Source: Acidobacteriota bacterium (GTDB lineage Bacteria; Acidobacteriota; Terriglobia; Terriglobales; Acidobacteriaceae). Taken from it: DNA of 64,000 nucleotides. Numbering within the stretch: the first letter of the stretch is position 1; the number at the start of each line of letters is the position of its first letter. The notes under the pieces are model-generated. The model was not told where the DNA came from and searched no databases. It was given only the letters and a program-made list of their open reading frames with translations. Shown piece by piece: positions 36,285-44,849 of this stretch. The stretch covers positions 327,282 to 391,281 of the forward strand of contig JAJXYY010000041.1 in assembly GCA_021780315.1 (NCBI GenBank), given 5' to 3'. Position numbers and translations under genes: made by a program.

Positions 36285-37076
36285 CTACTGCGATTCTGTC
36301 TTGCGAGCCGACTCGTGCCAGTTATGTAAAAAGTAGTACTCCAGAAACATCACTGCGAAGAAAAATAAGAAGCCCAGTACTGATGCGGCTAAGACGAGTG
36401 CAAATAAGTAATCTGTTTGAAGTTGTGCGAGTGCATACGTGATTGAGTAACCCAAGCCACCTTGTCCTATAGAACTGGATCCGGCGAATAGCTCGCCGGT
36501 GATGGCTCCGATGACAGCAATGCCGCTGGCGATACGTACACCGATAAACAGTGAAGGGAGCGCATGGGGGAGACGCAACTTCCAGAGAATCTGTGCCCCA
36601 GAGGCATTTTGCATAAGGAAGAGATTGACCATGTTCTCGTCGACACTTACGAGGCCTTGTGTGGTATTCGCGATGATGGGGGCAAGACAAATGATGAAAG
36701 TGATGAGGCTGACTGCAAAGAGTCCGGCACCGGCCCACATGATGATGAGTGGAGCGATGGCTACGATCGGTACGGTCTGTAGCAAGATGGTGTAGGGCAG
36801 AAGCATGCGGCGGAGCCATTGGGATTGCGCAAAGATCAGGGCCACTGTCGTACCGATGAATATGCTGACGAGGAGGCCACTGGCAGCCGCTAGTGCGGTA
36901 ATCCAGAACGAGTTTGTCAGGGAAGAGAAGCGATTGATGACTGTTTTCGCAACGGCGAACGGCGTAGGCAGCATATAAGCCGGAATGCTAAAGACCCAGA
37001 TGAGCGTGCGCCAGAGCACCAAGAGTGTGAGTAGTACACCCACGGCATTCAGTGCGTTATAGAAGATGCGCTTCAT
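36285..37076 (-). CDS. ABC transporter permease (NitT/TauT type)
   Basis: The 263-residue inner-membrane protein has six helices and the EAA-like loop NASGAQILWKLRLPHALPSLFIGVRI-type sequence (core WKLRLPHALP) of SsuC/TauC/ThiX permeases. These import sulfonates, taurine, nitrate, pyrimidines or similar small organics. The ATG overlaps the ATPase stop (ATGA). The matching binding protein is probably the NMT1/THI5-type lipoprotein at 43787-44776. Confidence 0.9.
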   Translation of the reverse strand: MKRIFYNALNAVGVLLTLLVLWRTLIWVFSIPAYMLPTPFAVAKTVINRFSSLTNSFWITALAAASGLLVSIFIGTTVALIFAQSQWLRRMLLPYTILLQTVPIVAIAPLIIMWAGAGLFAVSLITFIICLAPIIANTTQGLVSVDENMVNLFLMQNASGAQILWKLRLPHALPSLFIGVRIASGIAVIGAITGELFAGSSSIGQGGLGYSITYALAQLQTDYLFALVLAASVLGFLFFFAVMFLEYYFLHNWHESARKTESQ

Positions 37077-37891
37077 TGGCTTTGCACTCCCCGCAGTGTC
37101 TTGCTGATAGTCGTTATGTAATCTTCGAATGCGGCGAGTTGTCGTGTAGCTTCAGTTCGAGGGTATGGTAGGTTAATGGGGATATCGTGAGCGATGCGAC
37201 CGGGGTGGGGTGCCATGATGAGTACACGTGTGGAGAGAAATACTGCTTCTGCCACAGAATGAGTTACAAATAGCGCCGTCCAGCCTTGTTCCTGCTGGAG
37301 TCGCAGAATTTCTTCGTTGAAGTGGTCGCGGGAGATCTCATCGAGAGCAGCAAATGGCTCGTCCATGAGCAATACACGAGGTTTTGTTGACATGGCACGA
37401 GCGATGGAGACCCGCATCTTCATCCCTCCGGAGAGCTGACGTGGATAGGACTTGGCTGCGTGGCTGAGGCCTACCAACTCCAATAGAGCAGCGACTTTTT
37501 CCTGACGTCGTTCGCGCGTGGTGTGCTCGAGTTCGAGTCGTAATCCGACGTTTTGTTCCACGGTGCGCCAAGGGAGAAGGGTTGCATCCTGAAAGATATA
37601 CGAGACAATCTCTCTGGCATTCGCTGGAGTCATGCCATCGATACAGATTTGGCCGGATGTGGGTGATGTAAGACCCGCGACTAGCTTGAGCATGGTTGAC
37701 TTTCCGCAACCGGATGGACCAATCAAGCTGACGAACTCACCTCGTTGTACGGACAAGTCGACGTGCTGAAGTACCTTTTGGGATGATTTTGCGGCTTTGT
37801 TGCCGTAAGACTTGGATACGCCGGAGAAGGCAATTTCAGCCAACCCATTCGAGCGGGCGGGTAAGAGCGAGTTGAGGGTGTATGTGGTCAT
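37073..37891 (-). CDS. ABC transporter ATPase (NitT/TauT type)
   Basis: The 272-residue protein has Walker A GPSGCGKST, Q-loop YIFQDATLLPW, signature LSGGMKMRVSIARA, Walker B VLLMDEPFAALD and the switch His in FVTHS. It belongs to the SsuB/TauB branch. The ATG at 37891 overlaps the stop of the CocE-like gene in an ATGA junction, which fixes the start in preference to an in-frame start 24 codons upstream. It powers the permease encoded immediately downstream. Confidence 0.93.
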   Translation of the reverse strand: MTTYTLNSLLPARSNGLAEIAFSGVSKSYGNKAAKSSQKVLQHVDLSVQRGEFVSLIGPSGCGKSTMLKLVAGLTSPTSGQICIDGMTPANAREIVSYIFQDATLLPWRTVEQNVGLRLELEHTTRERRQEKVAALLELVGLSHAAKSYPRQLSGGMKMRVSIARAMSTKPRVLLMDEPFAALDEISRDHFNEEILRLQQEQGWTALFVTHSVAEAVFLSTRVLIMAPHPGRIAHDIPINLPYPRTEATRQLAAFEDYITTISKTLRGVQSQ

Positions 37892-39624
37892 GATTGCGGG
37901 GGAACCAGAGGGAGTCGCAGGTGGGAAGGATAGTGCAGGCCGTGCTGCAGCGTATGGGTGCAACGCTGCCAGGTCCAGGGATCTGCGAGTGATGGGGCGA
38001 TATCGCTGGATGGATTGCGATCATACAGCGGAAACGCTGAGCCTGCGATTTCGAGTCGAACCTGATCGCCAGCAGCAAAGATGCAGGACGTAGGCTCAAG
38101 GGTGAACGTCCATTTATTGACTCTGTCGGGCGCATAGGTGGAGTTGCGGAAGAGGTAGCTGGAACGGACTATTCCCATCGTAATGAACTCGGCACGATTG
38201 TCTGGTGTAAGGCGGACAAGCTTGCCGGTCACATCTGCATTGCTTGCTGATGTTGCGCAGTAGAGGGTGAGCTCGACTGAACCGAAGACGTGGACCGGAT
38301 CGAGCAGAGGAGCTGAGGTAAAGACGAGGAGGTTGTTGCCTTGCTCCATGACAGACTGATCGAAGGGGCCACTGAGGGCGGTATTGCCGCCGGGTGCGAA
38401 GACAGGAACCTCGGGATCATAGACGAAGTAATCCGCTGGTTGCATATCGGAGGGAGGTTCTATGATCAAGGTGCCATCACCTTTGGATGAGTTTGCGCGG
38501 CCATCGCTGGAGAGGTAGAGCGTGATGGACTCCGTGCTGGTCAGGACATCCGTGGTGAACCAGCGGCTTGCCAAGGGCTGGATATCTCCGAGTGCGAAGT
38601 GACGAATACGCGGCTCAGTTGCGAACTCGTTTGAGTCTTTGAGCCAGTGGTTAAACCAGCGTAGCAGTAGGGCATCGGTGTCCATTGCAGCATCAGGGCC
38701 GAGGTTTGCGTCGCCTATACGCGAACCCCATGGGATGTGTTGCCAGGGGCCGGCAAGGAGGTACTGGTTCTGGCGTGCGAAGGGTGTTGCTGCATGGCGA
38801 GCAAGTGCGAGAAATCCATCGTAGCTTCCCTGGAGGTATGTGTCGTACCAGCCGAGGACGTGCAGTGCAGGGACATTGATTTGGGCGAGCGAGGTGCTGA
38901 CGTCGAGTGCTGACCAGAACTTGCCCGGCTCCGTATGCTCAAACCAATCTTGAACGTAGGTAGGCAGGCTGGAGGACTGCAGCGCGGGAAGCTTGGCGTA
39001 AGGGGCAAAGTGAGGCTGGAGGCGTAGGTTAGCCCAAGCGGCTTCAAGTTGTTCATGGGCCTGATGCAGCCCAAGTCGACGGGCATCGGAGCGGAGCATC
39101 TGGAGTCCCCAGCCCATGGCCGACGACAGCCTGAGTGCGCCGTGATGATAGAACCAACCGTGGTAGAGGTCGCATGCGGTCATGGCCGGAGCTATGCATA
39201 GAAGTCCTTCAGGTTGTTCGGCTGCGGCCAGTAGTTGGGTTGCCCCCTGGTAGGAGAAGCCGTACATGCCAAACTTCCCATTGGACTCAGGTCTGGATCT
39301 TAGCCATCGGATGGTCTCGGCTCCGTCGTGACGCTCGTATCGGAAGGGATAGAACTCGCCCTCCGAGTCGCCGCGTCCACGTACATCCTGAATGACGACG
39401 TTGTAACCGTGACGTGCGAACCAGACCGGATGGGGATAGACAACGGTGGAGGCAATATCTCTGCCATAGGGTTGGCGCATGAGCAGGGTTGGACTGGTAG
39501 CGCCTGAGGATGCTGGTGGGTAGTAGTGATCGGAGTAGAGCGTACAGCCGTCAGACATGCGACAGGGTACGTGTCGTTGTAGACGGACTCCGGAGCCGCA
39601 CTCGATGAGGAATGTACTGGTCAA
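37888..39624 (-). CDS. CocE/NonD-family hydrolase
   Basis: The 578-residue alpha/beta-hydrolase matches the X-Pro dipeptidyl-peptidase / cocaine-esterase family. The nucleophile Ser is in GMYGFSYQGATQ, the strand before it carries QDVRGRGDSEGEF, HVLGWYDTYLQGSYDGF holds the likely Asp, and GPWQHIPWG the His. The C-terminal third is the jelly-roll domain (FGSVELTLYCATSASNADV). There is no signal peptide, so it acts in the cytoplasm on an ester or amide. The TTG start overlaps the stop of the amidohydrolase upstream (TTGA). It would open or trim the imported compound; the substrate is unknown. Confidence 0.88.
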   Translation of the reverse strand: MTSTFLIECGSGVRLQRHVPCRMSDGCTLYSDHYYPPASSGATSPTLLMRQPYGRDIASTVVYPHPVWFARHGYNVVIQDVRGRGDSEGEFYPFRYERHDGAETIRWLRSRPESNGKFGMYGFSYQGATQLLAAAEQPEGLLCIAPAMTACDLYHGWFYHHGALRLSSAMGWGLQMLRSDARRLGLHQAHEQLEAAWANLRLQPHFAPYAKLPALQSSSLPTYVQDWFEHTEPGKFWSALDVSTSLAQINVPALHVLGWYDTYLQGSYDGFLALARHAATPFARQNQYLLAGPWQHIPWGSRIGDANLGPDAAMDTDALLLRWFNHWLKDSNEFATEPRIRHFALGDIQPLASRWFTTDVLTSTESITLYLSSDGRANSSKGDGTLIIEPPSDMQPADYFVYDPEVPVFAPGGNTALSGPFDQSVMEQGNNLLVFTSAPLLDPVHVFGSVELTLYCATSASNADVTGKLVRLTPDNRAEFITMGIVRSSYLFRNSTYAPDRVNKWTFTLEPTSCIFAAGDQVRLEIAGSAFPLYDRNPSSDIAPSLADPWTWQRCTHTLQHGLHYPSHLRLPLVPPQS

Positions 39625-40415
39625 GGCTCAAGCCCATGGGTGAAGTGGAACATTTCGGTAAGGGCTGCGGCTACTTTCTCTGCGGACTGCTTGACCCATC
39701 TTGCCCCGTTTTCCGCAGTAGCTGGATTGGGATCACCCATAACGCCACTTGGAGCGATGTCGCGCGTCAGCCAAGCAAAGGTTGCGGGACCATTTTCCGG
39801 GAGCAAAGCATGGGGTTGGTCAATCTGGGCTATGTAGTTCACGGTGTAGTGCTCGGGATGAACCAGTTCGGGAGTGCCATGTAACAGCAAGGCTGTCTCG
39901 TACTCCCCAGCGTGAAATCCATAGGCTCTTTCCTGGGGTGAGATGTCCTCGAATCTTGCACCACCAGAGCCGGAGAGATAGAAGGTGTGCAGGCCAAACT
40001 CAGCACGTAGATCTCGGCACATGACATCGTCGAGTGAGGTATTGCCACCGTGAGTGTTGTACAAAACAAGTCTCTTAAAACCTGATGCTGCAACGCTGGC
40101 ACCGATGTCGTGAACCACAGCCATGAAGGTAGAGGCGGAGACGGAGAGGGTTCCGGGAAAGCCAATGTGTTCGTTACTTTTCCCGTAGCAGATTGGTGGC
40201 AACGCATAGACGGGCAGTTCTTTTGGCAGCAAGGCCAAGGCGTAGCCCAACAGTAAATTGCTAATAAGTGTGTCGGTCGCAAGCGGCAGGTGATGACCGT
40301 GTTGTTCAATTGCTGCAGTGGGGAGGATGAGTAGTGTCTCTTCCCTGGGAAGAGCGTCTACCTGCTTCCAGGTCAGGTAGGCGAAGTTGCGATTATCCGG
40401 GATCCATGTCTTCAT
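39621..40415 (-). CDS. Creatininase-family amidohydrolase
   Basis: The 264-residue protein has the metal-binding signatures of creatininase: E37-x-H39 and D48 in EQHGHHLPLATD, YNTHGGN and the HAGEYETALLL block. The family opens cyclic amides (creatinine, formamidopyrimidine intermediates, MftE in mycofactocin). The exact substrate is not predictable. The ATG follows the oxidase stop with no gap, and the gene ends in a 4-nt overlap with the CocE-like gene. The context suggests ring opening of a heterocycle or lactam. Confidence 0.88.
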   Translation of the reverse strand: MKTWIPDNRNFAYLTWKQVDALPREETLLILPTAAIEQHGHHLPLATDTLISNLLLGYALALLPKELPVYALPPICYGKSNEHIGFPGTLSVSASTFMAVVHDIGASVAASGFKRLVLYNTHGGNTSLDDVMCRDLRAEFGLHTFYLSGSGGARFEDISPQERAYGFHAGEYETALLLHGTPELVHPEHYTVNYIAQIDQPHALLPENGPATFAWLTRDIAPSGVMGDPNPATAENGARWVKQSAEKVAAALTEMFHFTHGLEP

Positions 40416-41786
40416 CTAGTGTGCATCCTCTTCCCTTTGGTAGCTAGCCATCTTGCCAGGGTTCAACAATCCTTTGGGATCGTACTTCCGCTTGGCTTTA
40501 AGTTGAATGTGATCCTGTCGGTAACGACCTCCGCCTTCGACGTGGTTGACGTGCGGATTGGCGACACTTACTCCAATCTCACGACAGAAATCGATCATCT
40601 CGTTCAACCGTTCGGCGGTAGAGAAGCGCACAACGGGAATTGATCCTGGAACTACGATATGGTCACTGTTCTTCATGAACTCGATGTGCAGCAAAAAGTC
40701 GTCCCCGTAGCGAGCCTTGAGTTGAGAGAACTGAGTGCGAGCAGTTACTGGATTGAATCCGCATTGAAGATAAGTGAGGGCATTGTCGGACTTCATGGCC
40801 CAAAGCGTGGTGTGGTTCCAGGTGTAGTCGGAGAGCAGGGGAGAAGTGCGCAGGCCGTCGTACAGAGCAGCAAAAGTAACTTCTCCATCTCTATCTTTTG
40901 CGGTTTGTTGCAACTCGTCCAGTTGTGATGCGGCAATCATGAAAAAGATATGAGCTTTCCCCGATGCGATGATGCTACGAATGGGAGTGAAACTGGCTGC
41001 AATGTGCGATTCGAACGTGGTGACTAACCGTTTTGTCCAGTGGTTGGAGATCGCTATCTGCTCGCTGAAATCGTAGGCTTCGTTGAAGGAAGGGAAGGCA
41101 ACAACACATTGAGCCCACGTCACTGCAGGGGTCAGGGAGAGCCAGATACGCGAGATGATTCCGTTGGTGCCCCAGGCATGCAGGATATCGTGGATCGCGT
41201 CGCCTTCGTGTTTGATGATCTGGGGCACAGCTTCCATGGTGATGACTTCGAGAGCGCGTACGGTGTTGAAGTCGCGCAGGCCACCGTGCGCAACCGATCC
41301 GATGCCGCCTGATCCACCACCTAGAAAACCTCCTACCGAAGCTTTGGCGACGGTTGAGGGATAGCAGCGCAACTCCCATCCATGACGGCGGGCCTCATTC
41401 TCGATGGTGCCCAGTTTTGCTCCTGGCTGGCAGATCGCGACTCCGTCGGGATGAATGGATTCGACTGTGTCCATCAGGGTAAGGTCCAGAACGACGCCTC
41501 CTTGCAGCGGTATGGCCTGTCCATAGTTGCCGGTACCAGCGCCTCGTGCCGTCACGGCAACTCCGGTGGCATGGCATAGTCGCAGGATGGCACAGATCTC
41601 CTCTACGCTAATTGGCTGCACGACTACGTCGCCGACCTTGTCCGAGAGGAGTTCCTTCAAAACGGGCGAATACCAATAGAAGTCACGGGACAAGCGGGAT
41701 ACGGTTGCCGGGTTCGTCAGGACTCTTTCTGGGTCGCAAATGATTTCCTTGAGATGGTCGACTAGGGACATGTGGATGGAGGTCAC
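40416..41786 (-). CDS. FAD-linked oxidase (GlcD/VAO-like)
   Basis: The 456-residue flavoprotein has the VAO-type FAD-binding domain: VTARGAGTGNYGQAIPLQGGVVLDLT and VGGFLGGGSGGIGSVAHGGLRDF are the pyrophosphate loops. A C-terminal cap follows, ending in HIQLKAKRKYDPKGLLNPGKM, the usual end of GlcD-type oxidases. It probably oxidises an alcohol, amine or hydroxy acid intermediate. A GTG start overlaps the deaminase stop (GTGA). Confidence 0.88.
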   Translation of the reverse strand: MTSIHMSLVDHLKEIICDPERVLTNPATVSRLSRDFYWYSPVLKELLSDKVGDVVVQPISVEEICAILRLCHATGVAVTARGAGTGNYGQAIPLQGGVVLDLTLMDTVESIHPDGVAICQPGAKLGTIENEARRHGWELRCYPSTVAKASVGGFLGGGSGGIGSVAHGGLRDFNTVRALEVITMEAVPQIIKHEGDAIHDILHAWGTNGIISRIWLSLTPAVTWAQCVVAFPSFNEAYDFSEQIAISNHWTKRLVTTFESHIAASFTPIRSIIASGKAHIFFMIAASQLDELQQTAKDRDGEVTFAALYDGLRTSPLLSDYTWNHTTLWAMKSDNALTYLQCGFNPVTARTQFSQLKARYGDDFLLHIEFMKNSDHIVVPGSIPVVRFSTAERLNEMIDFCREIGVSVANPHVNHVEGGGRYRQDHIQLKAKRKYDPKGLLNPGKMASYQREEDAH

Positions 41787-42349
41787 GTTGTGGCTCGCTT
41801 TCCATGGTTGGAGACACTTTTGGGTCGACTGCTATTGCTCCAGCCTTTGAAGGCTCTCAGCATGTTGGGATGAGTGAATAGGCTGTAGGCGAGATCGCGT
41901 TCGACTGGACCGACGACCTCACAGGCCATGTCGCTTCGTTCGACGATTTCAGTTGCTGCAATATGGATTTGACGGCAGTGTCGACTGGCATCGTCGATGG
42001 TCGCGCCGTAGACGATGCGGTCTATTCCTGCCCAGAGCAGATTGGCCATACACATCGGGCAGGGTTCGCAAGTGGAGTACATGGTGTATCCGCGGAGGGA
42101 GGGGGACATGAGCTTTTTGCAGGCCAAGCGAACTGCGCGGACCTCAGCATGACTGCTGGGATCGTTCTCTTTGGCGACTGCATTTAGTGCCTTGACGAGC
42201 AGTTTGCCGGTCTTAGTTTGGACGATCATAGCGCCGAAGGGCAAAGGTCGTTCGGTGGCCATCGTGCGCGCCGTGAAATGCACGATCTCTGCCAAGCGAG
42301 AGCTGTCTAATGCCGTAAGGCTCGGCTTTTTCTCTCTAGTGTTCCCCAT
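41783..42349 (-). CDS. Nucleobase deaminase of the cytidine-deaminase fold (guanine deaminase/TadA-like)
   Basis: The 188-residue zinc enzyme carries HAE (67-69) and PCPMC (Cys97, Cys100), which bind zinc and activate water to deaminate an amino-heterocycle. The block YSTCEPCPMCMANLLWAGIDRIVYG is closer to guanine deaminase GuaD and related nucleobase deaminases than to TadA, an inference. It is the first gene of the minus-strand operon. The ATG at 42349 is used, but a GTG at 42364 is possible; neither has a ribosome site, so the message may be leaderless. A small inverted repeat overlaps the start. Confidence 0.85.
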   Translation of the reverse strand: MGNTREKKPSLTALDSSRLAEIVHFTARTMATERPLPFGAMIVQTKTGKLLVKALNAVAKENDPSSHAEVRAVRLACKKLMSPSLRGYTMYSTCEPCPMCMANLLWAGIDRIVYGATIDDASRHCRQIHIAATEIVERSDMACEVVGPVERDLAYSLFTHPNMLRAFKGWSNSSRPKSVSNHGKRATT

Positions 42350-42372
42350 GTCGAAATGTAACACGACATGTC
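42347..42372. promoter_or_regulatory. Inverted repeat in the divergent deaminase/amidase promoter region
   Basis: The arms CATGTCG and CGACATG lie 10 nt apart (42347-42353, 42364-42370), and the right arm is itself part of the 8-bp palindrome GACATGTC (42365-42372). The site lies at the 5' end of the deaminase gene, 76 bp before the amidase ATG, in the 99-bp divergent region, and may be an operator for both arms of the locus. Confidence 0.35.
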
Positions 42373-42448
42373 AGATTCGCTAAACACGAAATTGCTTCAC
42401 GATGAGGCATGAAGCTTTTCTGGCTGATGCAGCCCTTAGAATTCAGGT

Positions 42449-43756
42449 ATGCACAACGCGATGTCGCCTCTGGACGAGATACGGAAACGGCTGACCTTAG
42501 ACACAGAAGCGATCACCGAGGTCGTTAACGAAGCCTTGAGCCATTCCAACAGCAATATTGGACAGAATGTATTTCTGTGGCAACAACGTGAACGTACCCA
42601 AAGGGAAGCAAGGAAGGTGGTGGATGTAGGAGCGATTCCGCGACTGCCACTGCTTGGTGTACCTGTATCGATCAAGGATTGCATTGAGGTCGAAGGCTAT
42701 GTGAGTAGTTGCGGCTCGCATTTCTACGCCGAGAATAATGCTGCTGCTTGCCGTGATGCTTGGATAGTTCAGCAGGTGCGCGCTGCAGGGGGAGTGATTA
42801 CAGGGAAGACGCACATGCACCAACTGGCGTACGGAATAACGGGAGAGAATGCGGACTTTGGGGACTGCTGTCAGCCACTCGATGCCTCGTTGCTCACAGG
42901 GGGGTCTTCCAGCGGAGCCGTTGCCAGTGTGCAGGAAGGCTCGGCGATATTGGCGATCGGCACCGATACCGGTGGGTCAATTCGGGTGCCTTCAGCGCTA
43001 TGTGGTGTGGTGGGCTTTCGCTCGTCCGTGGGGGTTGGGAGTTGGACGGGTGGCGTGCATCTGGCTCGGTCGTTCGATACGTTAGGTCTTTTGTGTCGAG
43101 ATCTGCGCGATTTACCGTTGTTCGCTTCGGCTGTGCTGGGCATTGAATCTGTAGAGTGTTCAGGAGAGCCCAAGGCCCCACGGATTGCAATAGTGCCTAC
43201 GGAGTTTCTCTACGATTGCGATGCAGATGTAGTTGCTGCTTATGCCATGCAGCAACAGGAATTGGAACAGTTGGGAGCTACCCTTACTACCGTGAATGTT
43301 GAGTACTGGGCCCGTGCGATGGACGTTTTTGGTCCAATTCAGGCACATGAGGCTGCGGGAGTTCAACGCGAACAGCTGGCTGGACGGGCTGGATTTGAAG
43401 TGTTTGAGCCTGCTATCGCGGATCGATTAACCTGGGGCGAAAGCATTTCTGCAAAGGAAATTGAGTTGCTTCGTAGGTGGCATCACGAATTTCAGGTCTC
43501 TATGGACACTATGCTGCAGCAACATGATTTTTTACTACTTCCATGTGCGCCTATGTCGCAGTTGCTGGCCGGTGCTGACCACTCGAAGACCCGACAGAAG
43601 ATTCTGCGGTACACCACGCCGGTGAGTCTGGCAGGATTACCTGCAGTTAGCCTGCCACGCCCCGGCGGGATTGGAATGCAGCTAGTTTGCGGACGAGGAC
43701 GGGATGCTGAACTGTTGGCGTATGCTTCAGTTCTTCATGGAAAGATTTCTGGGTAA
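42449..43756 (+). CDS. Amidase signature family hydrolase (GatA/AtzE-like)
   Basis: The 435-residue protein has the Ser-cisSer-Lys triad of the amidase signature family: K76 in GVPVSIKD, cis-Ser at about S154 in TGGSSSG and nucleophile S177 in GTDTGGSIRVPS. No GatB or GatC gene is near, so it is not part of the transamidosome. Relatives include AtzE, HpxY and allophanate hydrolases, which cleave ureides. It is transcribed away from the minus-strand operon and is followed 30 bp later by the binding lipoprotein. Probable role: release of ammonia from an amide intermediate. Confidence 0.9.
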   Translation: MHNAMSPLDEIRKRLTLDTEAITEVVNEALSHSNSNIGQNVFLWQQRERTQREARKVVDVGAIPRLPLLGVPVSIKDCIEVEGYVSSCGSHFYAENNAAACRDAWIVQQVRAAGGVITGKTHMHQLAYGITGENADFGDCCQPLDASLLTGGSSSGAVASVQEGSAILAIGTDTGGSIRVPSALCGVVGFRSSVGVGSWTGGVHLARSFDTLGLLCRDLRDLPLFASAVLGIESVECSGEPKAPRIAIVPTEFLYDCDADVVAAYAMQQQELEQLGATLTTVNVEYWARAMDVFGPIQAHEAAGVQREQLAGRAGFEVFEPAIADRLTWGESISAKEIELLRRWHHEFQVSMDTMLQQHDFLLLPCAPMSQLLAGADHSKTRQKILRYTTPVSLAGLPAVSLPRPGGIGMQLVCGRGRDAELLAYASVLHGKISG

Positions 43757-43786
43757 ACTTGTGCCCAGAATGCTAGGCTGCTGAGC

Positions 43787-44776
43787 ATGGATCGTTTTTT
43801 CAAGATGTCCGCAGGAATTGTTGTGCTGCTGGTTGCGGCTACATTGTTGAATGGCTGCAAACACAGAGCTGCCAGCGGGTTGGTTTCAGTCAAACTGCAA
43901 ACCGATTGGTATCCACAGCCCGAGCACGGTGGGTTCTACACGGCTCTGGTGAAGGGCTACTACAAGGATGCAGGGCTGGATGTGCAAATTCTACCCGGCA
44001 GCCCCTACATTACGGGTGAGCAGTTGGTATCGGCGGGCTCGGTTCAGTTTTCCATGGGGTCTTCCGACCGGATGATTGAGGCGGTCGCAGGCGGTCAGCG
44101 GCTGCTTGCAGTGGGTGCGACCATGCAGCATGACCCACAGGCCGTGATGGTTCACGCGGCGTCTCCTGTTCATGATTTTGCAGATTTGAATGGGCACGCA
44201 ATATCCGTTAGGCCTCCGGCCACGTGGTTCGAGTACATTGTGAAGCGATTTGGTTTGAAGGATGTTCGCGAGGTTCCCGCGACTTATAGTGTGGCCAATT
44301 TCATCAAGGATCCCCAGTATATTCAACAGATCTTCGTGACGTCGGAGCCCTACTATGTAAAGAAGGCCGGTGTGCCATTACGGACGCTGCTGATTAGCGA
44401 GACCGGTTACGACCCATACCGAGTTTTCTTTACGTCACGCGACTTTGCGCAGACCCATCCGGAGGTAGTGGCAAAGTTTGTGCAAGCGTCTATTCGCGGC
44501 TGGCATGATTACCTTCAAGATCCCAAGCCCGCAAACGACCTTATCCGTAAGCTGAACCCTGCCATGGATCCCGAGTTGATGCAGTTCAGCTTTGAGGCAT
44601 TGCGGGACGGACACTTTATTGACGGCTCTGCACCGCCGGGCAGAATTGGTGATGAGTTGGGGCGGTTCGATCCCCAACGTTGGGCAGCGATGTCCCGACA
44701 GCTATCCGAGTTGCAGTTGGTGAACAAGCCTGTCGATCCCTCGACTGTGTACACCACGCAGTTTCAGAGCAAGTAA
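43787..44776 (+). CDS. NMT1/THI5-type ABC substrate-binding lipoprotein
   Basis: The 329-residue protein has a lipobox LNGC (Cys24) and the NMT1/THI5-like binding-protein fold: VKLQTDWYPQPEHGGFYTALVKGYYKDAGLDV at the start, then VQFSMGSSD and FTSRDFAQTHPEVVAKFVQASIRGW. Family members bind pyrimidines (ThiY, formylaminopyrimidine), riboflavin (RibY), nitrate or aromatic acids. DWYP plus the GGFY segment is most like the ThiY/RibY group, an inference. It completes the ABC importer whose ATPase and permease lie on the other strand 6 kb away. Confidence 0.87.
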   Translation: MDRFFKMSAGIVVLLVAATLLNGCKHRAASGLVSVKLQTDWYPQPEHGGFYTALVKGYYKDAGLDVQILPGSPYITGEQLVSAGSVQFSMGSSDRMIEAVAGGQRLLAVGATMQHDPQAVMVHAASPVHDFADLNGHAISVRPPATWFEYIVKRFGLKDVREVPATYSVANFIKDPQYIQQIFVTSEPYYVKKAGVPLRTLLISETGYDPYRVFFTSRDFAQTHPEVVAKFVQASIRGWHDYLQDPKPANDLIRKLNPAMDPELMQFSFEALRDGHFIDGSAPPGRIGDELGRFDPQRWAAMSRQLSELQLVNKPVDPSTVYTTQFQSK

Positions 44777-44849
44777 TTTGGCACGCAGGAGCCAAGGCTA
44801 TTTGGATGATACTTCGTTGCCTGTCTTAGACTGAGTTTGTTAGTGGGGT

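Noticed and set aside
42449..43756. GatA subunit of Glu-tRNA amidotransferase
   Set aside because: The triad fits, but no GatB or GatC is nearby, and the context is catabolic with an ABC binding protein directly downstream.
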